A stretch of DNA of 13,099 nt from Stramenopiles sp. TOSAG23-6 (Eukaryota; Sar): the NCBI GenBank assembly GCA_900128565.1, contig LT636175.1, forward strand, positions 1 to 13,099, read 5' to 3'. The notes beneath the pieces are model-generated. The model ran no database searches. It was not told the DNA's origin and saw only the letters and a program-made list of their open reading frames with translations. Below are positions 9,417 through 13,099 of this stretch, piece after piece. Position 1 is the first letter of the stretch. Each line of letters starts with the position of its first letter. The position numbers and the translations under genes were made by a program.

Positions 9417-10982
9417 CTACAATTCTTCATCATGCGCATTTACATCAACCATTGGAATCTCAGCATCAAGGATAGCATTACCCACATTACTTTCCCTCCA
9501 ATTTTCGTCAAATCTCGTTTTTGACCAATTATAAAATGATTTCCATCCGCCCATCCCAGCCATGTGCATTATATTCTTTCCCATATAGAAGGAAGTCACC
9601 CACGGATAGGAAGTTTGTAAAGTAAAAAATATGTTTCTAAAGTTTAAAATTTGTTGATACGAATTATTTTTCGTAAACTAAAAAAAAAAAAATTGTACAA
9701 AATAAAATAATAAATTTGAAATTGAAATGAATTGTGAAAACATACAACACCAAAGGGCTCGGATAAGTTATAAAATACACGACTATTTACAGCACCGAAA
9801 CGTAATCCTTTAGGTAAATCTTTTGCAGCTTTTTCAGCGGCTTTGATATATTCAGGAGCAAGACTACAGTGTGAAAAAAATATTATTTTTGAGGAAAAAA
9901 ATCGTTAGGTACAAAATTTCGTACGAAAAAAAAATAATTTGAAATTCATAATGAAAACGTGCCTGTCGCATATCGGACATGTATCGCTATAATACTCGAT
10001 AATCCAAAAGTCATCACTTCTCAAGACAGTCTCAACAAAATTATCTTGATTTAAGTCCATAATAAATTTTGATTCATGTCGACCACATATGATGCTAAAA
10101 CACATATTATGTCAGAAATAAATCGTTAGGTACAAATTTTTCTATGAAAAAAATTCGAATTCGATCAAAAAAATAAAAAAAGTTAGGTACAAAATTTAGT
10201 ATACAAAAAAAAATTCGATCAAAAAACACACCTTCTTTATATATTCCAGGTTTTGTTCCCATTTCTACTTCATGCCATGCTTCTAAAGCTTGTCTTTGTG
10301 TCATGCCATTCGCAACTTTAGTCATATGGAACACAATTTCATCTGTGCCATGTCCACCTAGGTACCGAACTTTTTTTTCATGATTATTACTTGGAAAAGA
10401 ACCAAACGTGGTGTTAGTTGGTCGAGTAATTTCTGCTTGACCACCAACAAGGAACATACTTGGATATGATGTAATATTCCATTTGTGTGAATCTGCAGCT
10501 CTATATATATGGTTCTCCGGCTCGGAATCATCAAACTTAGCAAGGATTACAGGTTGCTTTAGGATTTCAAGACTAGATAGTATTTTAGCTGCATCGCGAA
10601 ACGCAGGAGCTACTTTTTGACAATGTCCACACCATGGCGCAAAGAACTCAAGTAAAATCAGAGAGTCATCTTTTGTGACTTCTAGCATTTCTTCAATCGA
10701 TTCGGCGTCTAATTCATGTACTTCAGTATCATCGGGTTCGGTAGTAGGGTTATTCTGCTTTTTCTCCCATTCTGCTCTTGCGTGTTCACAGAAATCACAA
10801 GTCAAAGGACAGTTGTACTGCATGTACTGTTTGTCAGCTCCATTACAGTCACCGTCCATGTTGCTCTTCCACATTGGACAGTCTGGGCTCCTATCTTTAC
10901 ATTGGAATTCACCAGAAGCTAATACAAAATAGACAGTGAGAAAAATGATTGAATTCATTCTCAAAAACTGAAAAGTTAACAT
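9417..10982 (-). CDS. ER protein disulfide isomerase, ShKT + 2 thioredoxin
   Basis: The enzyme forms and rearranges disulfides in the ER lumen. Numbering from the Met at 10982, a signal peptide (hydrophobic IIFLTVYFVLASG; Met9 at 10958 is an equally good start) precedes an ShKT domain with six cysteines (28, 35, 46, 58, 62, 65). A thioredoxin domain follows with APWCGHC (C118, C121) and the cis-proline loop TSYPSMF. A second thioredoxin domain begins FIMDLNQDNF, has the unusual active site CPIC and the loop SYPWVTSF. The C-terminus is AHDEEL, a KDEL-like retention signal. Exons on the minus strand: 10982 to about 10230, 10094-9963, 9863-9746, and 9677 (or 9611) to 9417. Joining exons 2 and 3 gives CPICDSLAPEYIKAA, which fits the fold. 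The exon 1-2 join is unresolved because no single GT-AG pair keeps frame. Length is about 395-425 residues. It is divergent from the fumarate reductase gene, 231 bp away. Confidence 0.85.
9612..9745 (-). other. Disulfide isomerase intron 3, 3' end uncertain
   Basis: The donor is GTATGT at 9745, phase 0 after FGV. The first AG (at 9678, after a T run) gives a 68-bp intron and keeps frame, but adds 22 residues (FTKNNSYQQI...TLQT) between FGV and SYPWV, where thioredoxin folds normally have only one to three. Those 66 bases are only about 18% G+C. Ending instead at 9612, just before TCC TAT CCG, removes them and gives FGV-SYPWV, but the intron would then end in ACAAACT, not AG. It contains a weak core match, ATTTTGTACAATTTT. 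Confidence 0.5.
9864..9962 (-). other. Introner-like GC-AG intron 2
   Basis: This 99-bp intron begins GCACGTTTTC and ends TTTCACACTGTAG. Both protein phase and fold (CPICD-S-LAPEY) require this donor, and no GT is available, so it is a GC-AG intron. Its head matches the ATG10 intron head with T to C at position 2. Its core is TTTCGTACGAAATTTTG joined to TACCTAACGATTTTTTT. Confidence 0.8.
10095..10231 (-). other. Disulfide isomerase intron 1, doubled introner
   Basis: The interval carries two tandem copies of the intron core: TTTTTTGATCGAATT...TTTTGTACCTAAC twice (cores near 10184-10196 and 10122-10136). Donor candidates are GTGTGT at 10231 (phase 1) and GTGTTT at 10229 (phase 0). The good acceptor TTTTAG at 10095 needs phase 2. 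One in-frame solution is an 8-nt microexon (10141-10134) between introns 10229-10142 and 10133-10095. That is speculative, since similar CATAG and GTACC flanks also occur inside fumarate reductase intron 1. Confidence 0.55.
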
Positions 10983-11213
10983 CTTGGTTGATTTGAGTTT
11001 AGTTAGAACTTCGAGGCGCTATTATTTAGCAGGATTTGATTTTGCAACGTCGCTGAGTTCTGCTGATGAAAATGTCCAAAACCACCGGAACACACAATGT
11101 CATATCTACAATACATAAAAGGAAGAAAAAACGAATAAAATAGTTTACGCTAAATCCGCCACATCATTGTTTGGGCCGAATTAGACATTCGTTCGTGATT
11201 TTGATCTATTATA
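10983..11213. promoter_or_regulatory. Divergent promoter region, 231 bp
   Basis: The start codons of the disulfide isomerase (minus) and the fumarate reductase (plus) are 231 bp apart, back to back, so both promoters and 5' UTRs must lie here unless there are upstream non-coding exons. No TATA box or known stress element could be called with confidence. The layout allows shared control. Confidence 0.5.
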
Positions 11214-13029
11214 ATGCCTGCACAATATACCATATTGTTTATATTTCTGACTTACGTGGCCATAGTTGTTCCAAGGTTAGTGAGTGGCGATGATGCGTTT
11301 AAAACACTGCAGTTAGATTTTGTCAGTCGTCTTGCAGCTGCACCAAACAAAGAAATATTTGAGACTGAATTTCTCAAGACTCTCAAAAATATTAAATCAA
11401 TGCATACATGGAACTGGCATGTATTAGGCACTGACTCTACATTGAAAAATGAATATGATGGTCCACATCCAAATGATTCTGTTGCCGTAATTGGTTGTGG
11501 ACTTTCAGGTCTTACAGCAGCCAAACATTTACTTCTTCAAGGTCGTAAAGTGGTTTTGATAGAAAAGTCAGGATTTTGTGGTGGAAATTCTTCGAAAGCT
11601 TCATCAGGAATAAATGGTGGCTGGACTGAACGGCAAAAGAAAATAGGAATTACAGATTCTGCTGATTTACTTTTTTTTGATACACTGAAATCAGCATCTC
11701 GTCCTGAAGGAAGTTATACATCAAAACTCATTCGTAAAATGGCCGACGAATCTAAACGTGCGGTTGAGTGGATTGCAAAACACGCGAATGTTAGTATGCC
11801 TGATGTAGGTCAGCTAGGTGGGCATAGTGTTCCGCGGACACATCGTCCACGTACAGGTTTGTCCGGGGCTGCCTTTATTTCTGGGCTGGAAAAATCAATT
11901 CGGTACGTTTTTTTCATTTTTTTTCCATTTTTTTTTTCATAGATAATTTTGTACCTAATGATTTTTTCTACAATATTTTTTCACAATACATGAAATATGA
12001 GGGCGATTTACTCACGATTCATAGAGGTGTTTCACTAACAGATCTTATTCCTCTATTTGCAACAACAAAATCTAAGAATGAACTTGATGACACCTGCTCT
12101 CATGACACATTTGACAACCCTAACCCTACCTCATGCAATAATCCTAACACTAACGAGAATTCACGACGTGCTTGGTTATTGAAGCTTCAAAAAGTTGATA
12201 GAAAATACAAACAAATTGGCTATAAACAACAAGTAGCTGTACAATCTGTAATATTAGCAACAGGTGGTTTTGCTGCTGATAGAGCGCCTGGCGGATTATT
12301 AGAAGAATTGCTACCCAAAAGTGGGGCTTCTCCAAAACTTCCAACGACAAATGTGCGTCAAAGACAAAGGTTTCATCATATTTTTTTTTTCACACGAAAT
12401 GTAGAGCCTAACAATTTTTGTTTTTTTAATATTTTTTTCACAATTCATGGAGCATGGGCTACTGGGGATGGTATAAAAATTGCTCGGAAGGTAGGTGCAG
12501 CAACAGTTGATATGGAAATGGTTCAAATCCATCCAACAGGATTTAGCGATCATCCCTCAGGTTTTAAGGATGATGGCACCAGAGTTCTTTGCGCCGAAAT
12601 TTTACGTGGTGTTGGTGGAATTCTTTTAAATGATGACGGTGAACGTTTTACGGATGAGTTAGAAACACGAAAAACGATTACATCAAAAATGAAGCAACTG
12701 CATACAAGTGGAAAATCTAAATCTGGGAAGTTCGTCATTGCTTTACCATCTGAAGCTTGGAAACAAGTGGATGCTCATGTTCACATTTATACAGGCAAAC
12801 AACTTTTACATTGGGTTGATGGATTTGAAGGTGTTACACACTTTATTCAGGATCGTCTAAACGGCACAGGAAAATTTGTCAAGTCGACGTTTTTAAATAC
12901 AACAAATCGTACCTCCATTGCTATACCTAGGAAAACATCAGTTCATCTGCCCCTATCAGGAAAATATCTTGTTGGTCTCGTGGAACCAGTGTTGCATTAT
13001 ACTATGGGTGGATTAAAAGTTCATCCAAT
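11214..13029 (+). CDS. Soluble FAD fumarate reductase, Osm1/FRD1 type, partial
   Basis: Soluble fumarate reductases pass electrons from reduced flavins to fumarate, making succinate. The N-terminus has a hydrophobic signal peptide (YTILFIFLTYVAIVVPRLVSG), implying entry into the secretory pathway; I see no mitochondrial presequence. The FAD-binding Rossmann motif GCGLSG is at residues 94-99, with GGNSSKASSGI after it; ILATGGF and TTN..WATGDG follow. Catalytic residues equivalent to those of Shewanella flavocytochrome c3 are visible: His378 (HPTG), Glu400 and Arg403 (AEILRG), Arg424 (LETR) and His533 (HYTMGG). Exons: 11214-11902, 11992-12352, 12449-13029, then a donor at 13030; 543 residues are visible and the rest, including the last substrate arginine, is beyond the window. 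The first two junctions are my preferred ones and end in CAT, not AG. An in-frame GT-AG alternative for each uses weak donors (11907 to 12001; 12357 to 12452). A poorly conserved Asn/Ser-rich insert (DDTCSHDTFDNPNP...) sits in exon 2. Confidence 0.85.
11903..11991 (+). other. Introner-like intron 1, non-AG end
   Basis: The donor GTACGT matches the other introns and leaves phase 2. The core variant ATTTTGTACCTAATGATTTT lies at 11945-11964. In frame, the next exon would start G AAA TAT GAG, so the intron would end TTTTTTCACAATACAT. No AG within reach pairs in frame with GTACGT. The only local AG (12000-12001) needs the weak donor GTTTTT at 11907. Confidence 0.6.
12353..12448 (+). other. Introner-like intron 2, non-AG end
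   Basis: GTGCGT follows CCA ACG ACA AAT. Ending at TTTTTTTCACAATTCAT (12448) rejoins as TTN-GAWATGDG, the motif expected in this family. The core variant is ACGAAATGTAGAGCCTAACA (12394-12413). The canonical alternative (GTCAAA at 12357 to AG at 12452) is also 96 bp and gives TTNVPWATGDG with a poor donor. Confidence 0.65.
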
Positions 13030-13099
13030 GTATGTTTTTTTTTTTTTTTTTTTCCGAATTTTTTTTTTGTACGAAATTTTTTACCTAAAAATTTTTTTT
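13030..13099 (+). other. Start of intron 3, runs off window
   Basis: The donor GTATGT follows ...GLKVHP-AT in phase 2. A 22-base T run is followed by GTACGAAATTTTTTACCTAA, another copy of the shared intron core. The 3' end is outside the window. Confidence 0.75.

Noticed and set aside
10134-10141. 8-nt microexon AAAAATTT in the disulfide isomerase
   Set aside because: It restores frame, but the same CATAG + 8 nt + GTACC arrangement sits inside fumarate reductase intron 1, where it does not help; kept only as an alternative.
10358-10543. Minus-strand 61-residue frame within exon 1 of the disulfide isomerase
   Set aside because: It overlaps the clear thioredoxin-coding frame and shows no features of its own.

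Overview
The window looks like nuclear DNA of a single-celled eukaryote. Three of its four genes are split by short AT-rich introns, transcripts run on both strands with no operon layout, two products carry N-terminal signal peptides, and one gene is the autophagy E2-like enzyme ATG10. The mix (ATG10, an ShKT-thioredoxin disulfide isomerase, a soluble fumarate reductase, a giant EF-hand helical-repeat protein) fits a protist, perhaps a stramenopile or alveolate. That placement is inference, and no marker gene fixes it.

Layout. 1-725: no gene recognised. 726-1579 (+): ATG10, nearly all in one exon, with an intron just before the stop. 1727-9055 (-): one uninterrupted reading frame for a 2442-residue helical-repeat protein of unknown function, with EF-hands and a 10-residue C-terminal tandem repeat; it converges on ATG10. 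9417-10982 (-): an ER protein disulfide isomerase with an ShKT domain and two thioredoxin domains, in four or more exons. 11214 to the window end (+): the 5' part of a secretory-pathway FAD fumarate reductase of the Osm1/FRD1 type, with at least three introns; its 3' end lies outside the window. The last two genes are head to head across 231 bp.

Two points stand out. First, introns in ATG10, the disulfide isomerase and the fumarate reductase share one sequence, with the core TTTTGTACCTAACGATTTT and variants, seen seven times in the window. That is what introner (intron-generating mobile) elements look like. Several of these introns cannot be joined in frame with a good GT donor and an AG acceptor; the joins that best fit the protein families end in non-AG sites such as ACAATTCAT. 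Second, a disulfide isomerase and a signal-peptide-bearing fumarate reductase share one divergent promoter region. This suggests a joint role in ER oxidative protein folding, with fumarate as electron sink. The 7.3-kb giant gene contains no copy of the intron element.
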